Shown: piece after piece, positions 7,025 through 12,274 of the stretch
Numbering within the stretch: position 1 is the stretch's first letter
Layout of the letters: each line of letters opens with the position of its first letter
IMG/VR virus record: IMGVR_UViG_3300035145_002977
Span: 1-22,557 of that record
Direction: 5' to 3' (one strand)
Length of the DNA stretch: 22,557 bases
Source: a virus
Translations under genes and position numbers: made by a program
Notes under the pieces: generated by a model
What the model was told of the DNA's origin: nothing
What the model saw: only the letters and a program-made list of their open reading frames with translations
Databases searched by the model: none

Positions 7025-7098
7025 GCACCAGTAGCTCAGTTGGATAGAGCAGTGGCCTTCTAAGCCATTGGTCGTAGGTTCGAGTCCTACCTGGTGCG
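7025..7098 (+). tRNA. tRNA-Arg(TCT)
   Basis: A full cloverleaf: acceptor GCACCAG/CTGGTGC, D arm GCTC...GAGC, anticodon arm GTGGC-CTTCTAA-GCCAT (anticodon TCT, reads AGA), T arm GTAGG-TTCGAGT-CCTAC, discriminator G. CCA is not encoded. It is similar to tRNA-Arg(CCT) at 6302, so duplication is plausible. Confidence 0.92.
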
Positions 7099-7100
7099 TT

Positions 7101-7199
7101 TGCTTGATTGGTATTCAACCTCTTATTGGAGAGCCATCTCTAATAGGGTTGGTGCTTCTTTAAGAGGTTCAAACTCTGGTTCGATTCCAGATCAAGTAA
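7101..7199 (+). tRNA. Abnormal 99-base tRNA-like element
   Basis: The acceptor TGCTTGA/TCAAGTA (7 pairs) and a perfect T arm TCTGG-TTCGATT-CCAGA (7175-7191) are present, with A at the discriminator position. The middle is not a normal tRNA. It holds a rod CTTATT-G-GAGA-GCCA-TCTC-T-AATAGG, and alternatively AACCTCTTA pairs with T-AAGAGGTT across it. A weak arm with loop CTTTAAG would give anticodon TTA (an ochre-reading tRNA), but its stem is poor and I do not claim it. It may be a tRNA with an insertion, or a tRNA-like RNA. Confidence 0.4.
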
Positions 7200-7200
7200 C

Positions 7201-7250
7201 CACTCCCTGTTCCTAATAGGAACTCTTCAAACGGACGCATAGAGGGAGTG
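7201..7250 (+). ncRNA. Structured spacer RNA, 8-bp closing stem
   Basis: CACTCCCT (7201-7208) pairs with AGGGAGTG (7243-7250). Inside is GTTCC-TAATA-GGAAC (7209-7223). The element starts directly after the 99-base tRNA-like element. Confidence 0.4.
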
Positions 7251-7526
7251 GGGAAACAGATAAGCGTTTGCCGAAAGGGTCTTGTCTGGGGGATGCTTAC
7301 GCTTCTGATTGCCACCGTAGATGAAGATGTAGCTCTTGGGGAACTATGGTTTCGCAACATAACCTAACCAAGAGGGGAGTATTCCAAAAATGTTTAAAGG
7401 TGAAGCGAGGGCATTACACCAATGCGAATACGGTATCGGGGAAGTCTGCTCATTCCTCTCGTTCACATCTCGTCTATCTTTGGTAGAAGGGATGTGAGCC
7501 AATCTTATGTCAAAAAGGAATGTGTC
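7251..7526 (+). other. Gene-poor stretch with further stem-loops
   Basis: No convincing gene is seen. Two more bracketed structures are visible. CTCTTGG/CCAAGAG (7333-7339, 7368-7374) encloses a small GTT...AAC hairpin. TCACATC/GATGTGA (7463-7469, 7491-7497) encloses CTA...TAG and ends 30 bases before the ATG at 7527, so it could be the leader of that gene. The sequence between 7251 and 7330 holds weaker pairings (AAGCG with CGCTT). Confidence 0.35.
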
Positions 7527-7799
7527 ATGTCTAAGAGAGTAGAAGATCTAAGAATACTTGTGAACAAGAAAATGAAGCTCGATAAATACTTGAGTATTTG
7601 TGAGGGGCTTCATTATGCTTGTTTTTTCATGGTTATCTTCTATGTAGTCACATTTAAGAATGGAGACACACCTTATTTGATTTCTTGGGCGTTCCTTGCA
7701 CTTATTGGTTGGGTAGCCTCAACAATACTTGAGAAGAAGATAGTCCAGGTAAAACTAGAAATGACATCAGAGTTGTTTGAAAGTAAATCGCAAGAGTAG
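7527..7799 (+). CDS. Small two-helix membrane protein, 90 aa
   Basis: The ATG at 7527 follows AAAAAGGAATGTGTC; the open frame extends further upstream but without a ribosome binding site. The N-terminal 25 residues are basic and helical (S-K-R-V-E-D-L-R-I-L). They are followed by a hydrophobic segment at about 28-43 (with F-F-M-V-I-F-Y-V-V), a short N-G-D-T-P turn, a second segment at about 50-67, and a charged tail. This predicts a helical-hairpin inner-membrane protein. It is the only clear protein gene inside the tRNA region. Its last codons and TAG stop form the acceptor stem start of tRNA-Gly(TCC). No family recognised; a superinfection or host-takeover role is only a guess. Confidence 0.65.
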   Translation: MSKRVEDLRILVNKKMKLDKYLSICEGLHYACFFMVIFYVVTFKNGDTPYLISWAFLALIGWVASTILEKKIVQVKLEMTSELFESKSQE

Positions 7800-7862
7800 C
7801 TCAGTCGGTAGAGCGTCAGCCTTCCAAGCTGAATGTCGCGGGTTCGATCCCCGTCTCTTGCT
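7790..7862 (+). tRNA. tRNA-Gly(TCC)
   Basis: Acceptor GCAAGAG/CTCTTGC, D arm GCTC...GAGC, anticodon arm TCAGC-CTTCCAA-GCTGA (anticodon TCC), T arm GCGGG-TTCGATC-CCCGT, discriminator T. CCA is not encoded. The first 10 bases overlap the end of the membrane-protein gene (Q-E-stop), so tRNA maturation would remove the stop codon from that message. Confidence 0.92.
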
Positions 7863-7865
7863 TTG

Positions 7866-7926
7866 ACCCCAAGTTCATTTCCTTTTTTTCGATTTGAGCG
7901 TTGACCTTTGGGTATGGTCTTGGGGT
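7866..7926 (+). ncRNA. Structured spacer RNA, 8-bp closing stem
   Basis: ACCCCAAG (7866-7873) pairs with CTTGGGGT (7919-7926). The element starts 4 bases after tRNA-Gly and ends 8 bases before tRNA-Asn, filling the whole spacer. The interior contains a T7 run. Confidence 0.4.
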
Positions 7927-7933
7927 TTCTTTT

Positions 7934-8007
7934 GCTCACTTAGCTCAGTTGGTTAGAGCAACGGACTGTTAATCCGTGGGTCCAAGGTTCAAATCCTTGA
8001 GTGAGCG
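7934..8007 (+). tRNA. tRNA-Asn(GTT)
   Basis: Acceptor GCTCACT/AGTGAGC, D arm GCTC...GAGC, anticodon arm ACGGA-CTGTTAA-TCCGT (anticodon GTT), T arm CAAGG-TTCAAAT-CCTTG, discriminator G. CCA is not encoded. Confidence 0.93.
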
Positions 8008-8040
8008 TACCTCCTTTGGTTGGTGGTTAAGAGCAACCAT

Positions 8041-8109
8041 GATCCCTCATGTAAATGGGTTGTGCAAAGATAGCTTCTAGGTTGTTGGTCGCTTCTTTGT
8101 TTAGGGATC
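8041..8109 (+). ncRNA. Structured spacer RNA, 7-bp closing stem
   Basis: GATCCCT (8041-8047) pairs with AGGGATC (8103-8109), 6 bases before the Thr-like tRNA. GGTTG and CAACC copies around 8018-8084 offer alternative internal pairings. Confidence 0.35.
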
Positions 8110-8115
8110 GCTTAT

Positions 8116-8187
8116 GTACCTGTAGCTCAACGAACAGAGCCTCATCGTTGTAGGTGAGAGGTCTAGGTGTAAGTCCTAGTGGGTACA
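8116..8187 (+). tRNA. tRNA-like, possibly Thr(TGT), non-canonical loops
   Basis: Acceptor GTACCTG/TGGGTAC, D arm GCTC...GAGC and T stem CTAGG/CCTAG all pair. The T loop is TGTAAGT instead of TTCRANY. The anticodon arm CTCAT-CGTTGTAG-GTGAG has an 8-base loop, and position 26 is missing. Placing T33 before TGT gives Thr. Length is normal (72 bases). It could be a divergent functional tRNA or a decaying one. Confidence 0.5.
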
Positions 8188-8193
8188 AGTTGG

Positions 8194-8314
8194 AGTTAAG
8201 TAAGTGTCCGCTGTCGGAGGTTCGTTAACATTTCCCTTCCGACAGAAGTCCCCCCATTACTACGCTAGTCGAAACCCACCACATGGGGGAGCGTAAATGA
8301 CATATTACTTAACT
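8194..8314 (+). ncRNA. Candidate three-way-junction RNA, about 120 bases
   Basis: A perfect 10-bp closing stem AGTTAAGTAA/TTACTTAACT (8194-8203, 8305-8314) encloses two hairpins. The first is CTGTCGGA/TCCGACAG (8211-8218, 8238-8245). The second is CCCCCAT/ATGGGGG (8251-8257, 8283-8289). It lies 6 bases after the Thr-like tRNA. No known RNA family was recognised. Confidence 0.5.
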
Positions 8315-8328
8315 TGAGTAGTGATACT

Positions 8329-8357
8329 CTACATATTCCATTTGCTGGAATATGTAG
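8329..8357 (+). other. Perfect 12-bp hairpin
   Basis: CTACATATTCCA and TGGAATATGTAG flank a 5-base loop (TTTGC). No T tract follows, so it is not a standard intrinsic terminator. It could be a processing site or a stable small RNA. Confidence 0.5.
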
Positions 8358-8417
8358 ACTCCTACCCTTACGGGAAGAAATCCTGTGAGCAGTTATACTA
8401 ATGAAAATGTTAGCAAA

Positions 8418-8583
8418 GGGCTTTACGCTGATGGTGGTATGCACTTGGAGGATCTAAGCCCATCCTACCCTGAGACTCATTCAACCCTTATTCGTTTAAG
8501 GGGAGTGTACTCATAGTAGCAATGACTAGAACTGGTCTAGGATTTCCCTAGACCTTACTACTATGGGTAGATTAGGTCTACCC
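8418..8583 (+). ncRNA. Run of stem-loops before tRNA-Tyr
   Basis: In order: GGGCTT/AAGCCC (8418-8423, 8456-8461); CCCTTA-TTCGTT-TAAGGG (8485-8502); CATAGTAG/CTACTATG (8512-8519, 8558-8565) enclosing GGTCTAGG-ATTTC-CCTAGACC (8534-8554); and GGGTAGA-TTAGG-TCTACCC (8565-8583), which ends 5 bases before tRNA-Tyr. No ORF with a ribosome binding site is present in this 230-base stretch. Confidence 0.4.
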
Positions 8584-8588
8584 GCTTT

Positions 8589-8671
8589 GGACAGGTGGTC
8601 GAGTGGTTAAAGACATCAGACTGTAAATCTGACCTCTTAGGAGTACGCAGGTTCAAATCCTGCCCTGTCCA
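8589..8671 (+). tRNA. tRNA-Tyr(GTA)
   Basis: A class II tRNA with a long variable arm: acceptor GGACAGG/CCTGTCC, anticodon stem TCAGA/TCTGA with loop CTGTAAA (anticodon GTA), variable arm around CCTCTTAGGAGTAC, T arm GCAGG-TTCAAAT-CCTGC, discriminator A. CCA is not encoded. It closes the main RNA cluster. Confidence 0.92.
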
Positions 8672-8930
8672 TTATTTTTTTGTTTTTTCCCAAGCATTCG
8701 CCGCCATGTTCAAAAAGAAGATTAGATCCGATATTTTAGCATTTGGGTTTTTTATACCTCTAGTGCTTAACATAGTAAAATCACTTAAAGTCATATCCCA
8801 AAATCCATCTGAGTCTGTGACTTTATTAAGGTCAACCGCTTTAGATGGGATATTTTTTAGCTGTTTTACCCTCAAGTCGGGCGATACGATTTTCAAGTTC
8901 TCTGATGACTTCTGAAGCTGATCTTCTCAT
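8672..8930 (-). pseudogene. SASEV-tagged small protein, frame broken at an A6 run
   Basis: The ATG at 8930 opens with the family tag M-R-R-S-A-S-E-V-I-R-E-L-E-N-R-I-A-R-L-E, then G-K-T-A-K-K-Y-P-I and a stop at 8841-8843. The next frame carries on without a break to 8672 (P-S-K-A-V-D-L-N-K ... A-W-E-K-T-K-K) and has no start signal of its own. Removing one A from the run in GCT-AAA-AAA-TAT would join the two into one 85-residue protein. So this is a frameshifted gene, a +1 recoding or slippage site, or a sequencing error. The leader upstream (GGAGAACTACTT before the ATG) is intact and matches the other tagged genes. The C-terminal part resembles nothing I recognise. Confidence 0.6.
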
Positions 8931-8994
8931 AAGTAGTTCTCCATTGGTTAAGGTTAAAGAGATCACTTATGAGAGATCATAAAGAAACTACAAA
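8931..8994 (-). promoter_or_regulatory. Shared leader of tagged genes, copy 1
   Basis: Read on the minus strand it runs from TTTGTAG past TTTATG-GATCT and GTGATCTCTTTAACC to CTTAACCAATGGAGAA. The same order of words is found upstream of 13099. It probably holds promoter and ribosome binding site. Confidence 0.45.
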
Positions 8995-9966
8995 TCAATC
9001 CTCGTCATCTTCCTCAAGAAGAGCGTAGTTCAACCTAAAATCCCTTGATGTGGTTGCGACTGCCTTGAAGTTGATCAGATCCACATCTTCATCACCATTC
9101 TTAAATTGGTAGTAAAATTCTAGTGTTCCTTCAACCTCAATCTGATTAGGGGCGATTACATCTCTGACTAAAATGTTTTGTAGGAGGTCTAGGCTTATCT
9201 CAACCCTTTCAACCTCAGAGTCGGGATTAAGTTTTTCACACTTAATGTCTTTCCCATCAATGGTGGCAACAAGATCCTCGATGTTTCGCTCATCAATGCC
9301 GTTTGTGATTGTAACATACTCGATCTCAATCTTGCCTTGAAGGGTAGGTATTCCACCACGACTCATTGAAACCACCTTTAGTTTTGTGTCAACTGAAGGT
9401 GATATTGCTTTTCCGTAGTGGTGTTCCACTTCTCCAGAGAAACATATTTCTACGGGATCTTGACTTGCAAGACGAACTCTTTGGCTTTGTTTGTATTCTT
9501 CTTTCTGTCGATTCACCAACCTTTTAAGAACACGATTAACAAGACCATTAACATCTTTCAGATTAGGTACAAAGGTTGGCTCTACCCCGATGTAAAATTG
9601 ACCTTGTGGGTTTGCCTCTTGAATAAAGATCAAGTCGGTGTGCTTAAAATCTTTTGTGAATTCTTCAGTTTCAAAGCTCAAAGCCAAACGAGGTGAAGGA
9701 CCTTTAGTGTCAATCTTAGAAGATACTTCATAGTAAATGCCTTTAAGAACTAAAGATCCATTTATCAGACCATCTCGATCAATGTCTAAGTCAAGAGTAT
9801 CAATAAGACGGACTCTCTTTAAATTTGAAATGATTTCTCTTGTGAGCTTCTTCAAGACTCTTACTTCTTTTTTACCAAAGAAAAAGTCCATCAACCCAGC
9901 ACTCTTTTCGAGTTGGGTGATTCTTGTCTCAAGGTTTCTAATAATCTCACTAGCTGATTTTCTCAT
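8995..9966 (-). CDS. SASEV-tagged protein, 323 aa, unknown
   Basis: The longest of five proteins that share the N-terminal segment (here M-R-K-S-A-S-E-I-I-R-N-L-E-T-R-I-T-Q-L-E-K, residues 1-21), predicted to be an amphipathic helix. A hydrophobic-aromatic G-L-M-D-F-F-F-G follows, then a long helix (about 35-55), and mostly mixed alpha/beta sequence ending in a very acidic tail (L-L-E-E-D-D-E-D). No catalytic motif is seen. AATGGGGAAATC precedes the ATG. It is upstream of the broken tagged gene on the same strand, and divergent from 10035. A packaged or compartment-targeted protein is possible, judged only from the shared tag. Confidence 0.8.
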   Translation of the reverse strand: MRKSASEIIRNLETRITQLEKSAGLMDFFFGKKEVRVLKKLTREIISNLKRVRLIDTLDLDIDRDGLINGSLVLKGIYYEVSSKIDTKGPSPRLALSFETEEFTKDFKHTDLIFIQEANPQGQFYIGVEPTFVPNLKDVNGLVNRVLKRLVNRQKEEYKQSQRVRLASQDPVEICFSGEVEHHYGKAISPSVDTKLKVVSMSRGGIPTLQGKIEIEYVTITNGIDERNIEDLVATIDGKDIKCEKLNPDSEVERVEISLDLLQNILVRDVIAPNQIEVEGTLEFYYQFKNGDEDVDLINFKAVATTSRDFRLNYALLEEDDED

Positions 9967-10034
9967 GTTGATTTCCCCATTGCTTAAGAGTTAAATAAGA
10001 TCAGAGTATAAACAAACTATAAAAAGAGATTCAC
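9967..10034. promoter_or_regulatory. Divergent promoter region
   Basis: The region lies between the tagged gene (minus) and the gene at 10035 (plus). Minus reading shows TTTTTATAG, GTTTATAC, GATCTTATTTAA and CTTAAGCAATGGGGAAA, a diverged copy of the tagged-gene leader. Plus reading shows ACTATAAAAAGAGA just before the ATG. Confidence 0.35.
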
Positions 10035-10295
10035 ATGAGCACAAAAGCTACAATCACACATGGTGATGATTTCCATGTGTACCAAGAGATGTTTGAGGGA
10101 GATAATGTCTACCTCCAAATAGATAAGCATGGTGGGTTCGTTCAGATCATGGGCGATAGGATTACAGTAAGCCTACCTCCAGATCTTTTAGATCAGATCG
10201 CAAGGGGTTGGCTAGAGAACCGAGAAAAGTTCGATACAGAGCCAAATACAGAGCTTAATCTTGAGGGGTTAAAAAAGCTACGGTCAGAGTCGTAA
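10035..10295 (+). CDS. Hypothetical protein, 86 aa
   Basis: A small soluble protein with an N-terminal half of beta character (D-D-F-H-V-Y-Q-E-M-F-E-G-D-N-V-Y-L-Q-I) and a C-terminal helix (L-P-P-D-L-L-D-Q-I-A-R-G-W-L). It looks like a small phage regulatory or adaptor protein, but no family is assigned. The ATG follows AAAAAGAGATTCAC. Its TAA stop (10293-10295) is the TAA of the next class I promoter block. Confidence 0.8.
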   Translation: MSTKATITHGDDFHVYQEMFEGDNVYLQIDKHGGFVQIMGDRITVSLPPDLLDQIARGWLENREKFDTEPNTELNLEGLKKLRSES

Positions 10296-10308
10296 CCCCT
10301 TATCTATA
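10292..10308 (+). promoter_or_regulatory. Class I promoter block
   Basis: A perfect GTAACCCCTTATCTATA, 33 bases before the ATG at 10342, containing the stop codon of the preceding gene. Confidence 0.6.
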
Positions 10309-10341
10309 GCCTAGTGTATCAACAACCACTAGGAGTCAAAT

Positions 10342-10425
10342 ATGAGCTTTGTAATCATGTCCGTCATCTTCGCTGTTGTGTTCGCACCAGCGTTTGATCT
10401 ACACCTCTACTCGAACAAGGTGTAA
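10342..10425 (+). CDS. Micro-protein, 27 aa, single membrane helix
   Basis: The ATG at 10342 follows AGGAGTCAAAT and is preceded by its own promoter block. The first 18 residues are hydrophobic (S-F-V-I-M-S-V-I-F-A-V-V-F-A-P-A-F), followed by D-L-H-L-Y-S-N-K-V. This predicts a small membrane peptide. The stop TAA (10423-10425) again falls inside the next promoter block. A full promoter, ribosome binding site and stop-block arrangement for 27 codons argues that it is expressed. Confidence 0.65.
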   Translation: MSFVIMSVIFAVVFAPAFDLHLYSNKV

Positions 10426-10438
10426 CCCCTTATCTATA
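10422..10438 (+). promoter_or_regulatory. Class I promoter block
   Basis: A perfect GTAACCCCTTATCTATA, 24 bases before the ATG at 10463, overlapping the stop of the 27-residue gene. Confidence 0.6.
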
Positions 10439-10462
10439 TCACTCTTGAAAGGAGAACCTAAT

Positions 10463-10702
10463 ATGTCAGATCACATCAGCCCAATCGTTTGGTCTAAGCC
10501 TGTAGGCAAGGCCGCTGACCCTAACGCATCTCGTATCGCTCGTATCAAGGCATACCGAGATGAGCATACCACCGTCCTTGCGAATGGTGTCCGTCCGATC
10601 CCTAAGATCGAGACTATCCTTAACATCCTCAACTGCCACGATATGTTTGAGGGTAAGTTTGAAGCTCGCCTCATTGTTGAGGTAAATGACTTCCGAGTGT
10701 AA
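10463..10702 (+). CDS. Hypothetical basic protein, 79 aa
   Basis: The start at 10463 is set by AAAGGAGAACCTAAT; the open frame extends upstream into the previous gene and was trimmed. The protein has a basic middle helix (A-S-R-I-A-R-I-K-A-Y-R-D-E-H) and a C-terminal part with K-I-E-T-I-L-N-I-L. No family recognised. The TAA stop (10700-10702) is part of the next promoter block, as in the two genes before it. Confidence 0.8.
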   Translation: MSDHISPIVWSKPVGKAADPNASRIARIKAYRDEHTTVLANGVRPIPKIETILNILNCHDMFEGKFEARLIVEVNDFRV

Positions 10703-10715
10703 CCCCTTATCTATC
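10699..10715 (+). promoter_or_regulatory. Class I promoter block (last base differs)
   Basis: GTAACCCCTTATCTATC, 35 bases before the ATG at 10751, containing the upstream stop codon. Confidence 0.55.
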
Positions 10716-10750
10716 ATCAAGCATCAACCCACTCCCAATGGAGAACAGAT

Positions 10751-11098
10751 ATGAGCTACAACGCTAACAACCACCCCGACATCCACCACTACATCGACCT
10801 CCATAAAGAGGTCTATGGCACAAAGCGTGGGTGTACCTTCCATGTCTCTAAAGAGGCTTTTGAGGCATCTTACGCTTACCTCGTTGAGTATGTGTCTTGC
10901 CCTGTGTACCAAGCAGAGCGAGAGGCCGAGTGGAAGGCACAGATGGAGGAGTGGGAGCGAGAGGAGCGTTTGGAAGTTCAGTACCGAGCCGAGCGTGAAG
11001 CTCGTGAAGCTCGTGAGCAAGCAGAGGCTCTTGAGAATGAGCTTTGGCTTCAATGGCAAGATGAGGAAGATCGTCTTATGGGAGCAAGGGTACGCTAA
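10751..11098 (+). CDS. Glu/Arg-rich coiled-coil protein, 115 aa
   Basis: The N-terminal 50 residues are His/Tyr-rich (H-P-D-I-H-H-Y-I-D-L-H). The rest is a charged helix dominated by Glu and Arg (E-R-E-A-E-W-K-A-Q-M-E-E-W), a probable coiled coil from about 55 to 98. The last 17 residues (W-L-Q-W-Q-D-E-E-D-R-L-M-G-A-R-V-R) align without gaps to the end of the protein at 3624-3998. GGAGAACAGAT precedes the ATG. It is followed after 12 bases by the next gene in the same operon. Function unknown. Confidence 0.85.
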   Translation: MSYNANNHPDIHHYIDLHKEVYGTKRGCTFHVSKEAFEASYAYLVEYVSCPVYQAEREAEWKAQMEEWEREERLEVQYRAEREAREAREQAEALENELWLQWQDEEDRLMGARVR

Positions 11099-11110
11099 AG
11101 GAGAACAGAT

Positions 11111-11506
11111 ATGCCATACGACTTAAACTACAACCACTTCAACTATGTTCGGTCTTTTGAGCGTGAGATCAAGTCTCACCTTGAGAACCCCGACCTCCCC
11201 TTCCTTGCTCGGCAGTTTGCCATGATGGGCTGTGGGAGAAACTTCCTCGATGATGGGACTCTCGTCTGGCCCCATGAGAGCCTTGATCAGCAGTACAACG
11301 AGATGGTTCATCATCTCCTCAAAGAGTATAAGCTCTTAGACACGCTTCGAGGCTTCTTCGAGTATGACTGTCGGTTGTCCGAGGACAATGACTGTAAGGT
11401 GCTTAGTAAGGGGGCTGATGAGGACATCGTGGCTTTCCTTAAGGATGACCCCGACCCACGCTACTTCACACTTCCCGAAGAAAAAAACTTGCAAGGTAGC
11501 CTTTAG
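11111..11506 (+). CDS. Hypothetical protein, 131 aa
   Basis: An acidic soluble protein with no recognised family. It is helical (F-E-R-E-I-K-S-H-L, E-M-V-H-H-L-L-K-E-Y), with Cys at three places and an acidic D-D-P-D-P near the end. Start supported by AAAGGAGAACAGAT. It is the second gene of the operon from the promoter block at 10699. It ends 32 bases before tRNA-Glu. Confidence 0.8.
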   Translation: MPYDLNYNHFNYVRSFEREIKSHLENPDLPFLARQFAMMGCGRNFLDDGTLVWPHESLDQQYNEMVHHLLKEYKLLDTLRGFFEYDCRLSEDNDCKVLSKGADEDIVAFLKDDPDPRYFTLPEEKNLQGSL

Positions 11507-11507
11507 A

Positions 11508-11517
11508 TCATATAAAA
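11508..11517 (+). promoter_or_regulatory. Possible class II promoter word (ATCATATAAA)
   Basis: (G)ATCATATAA or a close form occurs here before tRNA-Glu, at 12528 before tRNA-Lys, at 13164 before the SUMF1-like gene, at 15704 before the lipoprotein gene, and as GTCATATAAT at 19634 before the secreted protein gene. It may be a -10-type element distinct from the 17-bp block. Confidence 0.35.
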
Positions 11518-11538
11518 GACTCACCCCACCACACTTAC

Positions 11539-11610
11539 GGTCCATTCGTCTAGTGGTTAGGACTCCGGCCTTTCACGCCGGCAACACGGGTTCAAATCCC
11601 GTATGGATCA
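11539..11610 (+). tRNA. tRNA-Glu(TTC)
   Basis: Acceptor GGTCCAT/ATGGATC, anticodon arm CCGGC-CTTTCAC-GCCGG (anticodon TTC), T arm ACGGG-TTCAAAT-CCCGT, discriminator A. CCA is not encoded. Flanking CCCACC (11525-11530) and GGTGGG (11614-11619) could pair outside the acceptor stem. Confidence 0.92.
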
Positions 11611-11621
11611 TTAGGTGGGTT

Positions 11622-11666
11622 AAGCCAAGCAGATAGGGTAGATTGAATACCTAGACTGACTGGCTT
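11622..11666 (+). ncRNA. Structured spacer RNA after tRNA-Glu
   Basis: AAGCCA/TGGCTT (11622-11627, 11661-11666) encloses TAGGGTA/TACCTA (11634-11640, 11648-11653, one bulged G). It repeats the bracketed-spacer pattern of the main RNA cluster. Confidence 0.35.
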
Positions 11667-11706
11667 CTAATGCGTATTGCGTACCTACACCTTATGTGAG
11701 TCTATT

Positions 11707-11922
11707 ATGAAAAAAGTTAAGTTCACCAAGAAAGACGGCAAGAAATCATACATCGAGGTCGATCAGTCTTTGCTCAAGAATAAGATCATTTCCCTGTATG
11801 CAGATAACAAGCCCTATTCATTGCAGAGCTTCCTAAGCAATCCCATGTCCTTCTCTGTAGAGCGTGTCAACTATCAGAGGTTCAACTATTCGGACGGGAG
11901 TTTTGAATATAAGGAGATGTGA
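11707..11922 (+). CDS. Hypothetical protein, 71 aa
   Basis: A Lys-rich N-terminus (K-K-V-K-F-T-K-K-D-G-K-K) is followed by a Ser/Tyr/Phe-rich body. The ATG at 11707 was chosen because it gives the natural start of the basic segment, but no good ribosome binding site lies in front of it, so the start is uncertain. The stop TGA shares one base with the ATG of the next gene. It is the first gene of a tight four-gene operon ending at 12513. Confidence 0.7.
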   Translation: MKKVKFTKKDGKKSYIEVDQSLLKNKIISLYADNKPYSLQSFLSNPMSFSVERVNYQRFNYSDGSFEYKEM

Positions 11923-12140
11923 TGTTTAAGGACAAGTGGGTTGAAAAGAGGGATAAAGCTCGTGCGTATAAGGTCTTGTCTTTGAACCACCTCACCGACA
12001 AGGTGGCAGACCCTCAAGATAAAGCTAAACTTAAAGAGCTGATCTCGGTTTATTTAGATGCCCATGACTTTACGACTAGGGTAGGTTTAGAGATCGCTAA
12101 GTATGAAGATAAATACTCTGTTAAAAAGGAGAAAGAATGA
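11922..12140 (+). CDS. Hypothetical charged protein, 72 aa
   Basis: The ATG at 11922 follows AAGGAG (11911-11916) and overlaps the previous stop by one base. It is a helical Lys/Asp/Glu-rich protein (D-K-W-V-E-K-R-D-K-A-R-A-Y-K, then D-P-Q-D-K-A-K-L-K-E-L), with no recognised family. Its stop overlaps the next gene's ATG by 4 bases (ATGA), indicating coupled translation. Confidence 0.78.
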   Translation: MFKDKWVEKRDKARAYKVLSLNHLTDKVADPQDKAKLKELISVYLDAHDFTTRVGLEIAKYEDKYSVKKEKE

Positions 12141-12274
12141 TGTTTGGAGATAGAACGATTTACTGTCCTCGATGTAAGCGAGAGACTTGGGATGGGGATA
12201 CTTGTCCAGCGACTAATAAGACTAAGAAGTGCCTAGACGGTACTCTTGAAAAGACCCAAAAGCCAAAAGCATGA
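12137..12274 (+). CDS. Small zinc-ribbon-like protein, 45 aa
   Basis: The ATG at 12137 follows AAAGGAG. Four cysteines are arranged as C-P-R-C (10, 13), C23 and C32, matching a small four-Cys zinc-binding fold, though the second pair is spaced unusually wide. The C-terminus is Lys-rich. It overlaps both neighbours by 4 bases, so it is inside a coupled operon. It may bind nucleic acid or act as a small regulator; family unknown. Confidence 0.72.
   Translation: MMFGDRTIYCPRCKRETWDGDTCPATNKTKKCLDGTLEKTQKPKA

Noticed and set aside
6724-7360. Minus-strand open frames across the tRNA-like elements (6724-6921, 7169-7360)
   Set aside because: They cross tRNA or structured RNA sequence, lack good start signals and have no sensible composition.
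6383-8583. CRISPR array
   Set aside because: The inverted repeats all differ in sequence and there is no direct repeat with regular spacing.
8671-8690. Intrinsic terminator after tRNA-Tyr (T-rich run)
   Set aside because: The T runs are the reverse of the lysine-rich end and stop codon (K-T-K-K-stop) of the minus-strand gene, and the only stem is the tRNA itself.
11364-11636. Plus-strand frame running through tRNA-Glu
   Set aside because: It overlaps a clear gene in another frame and then the tRNA; no start signal.
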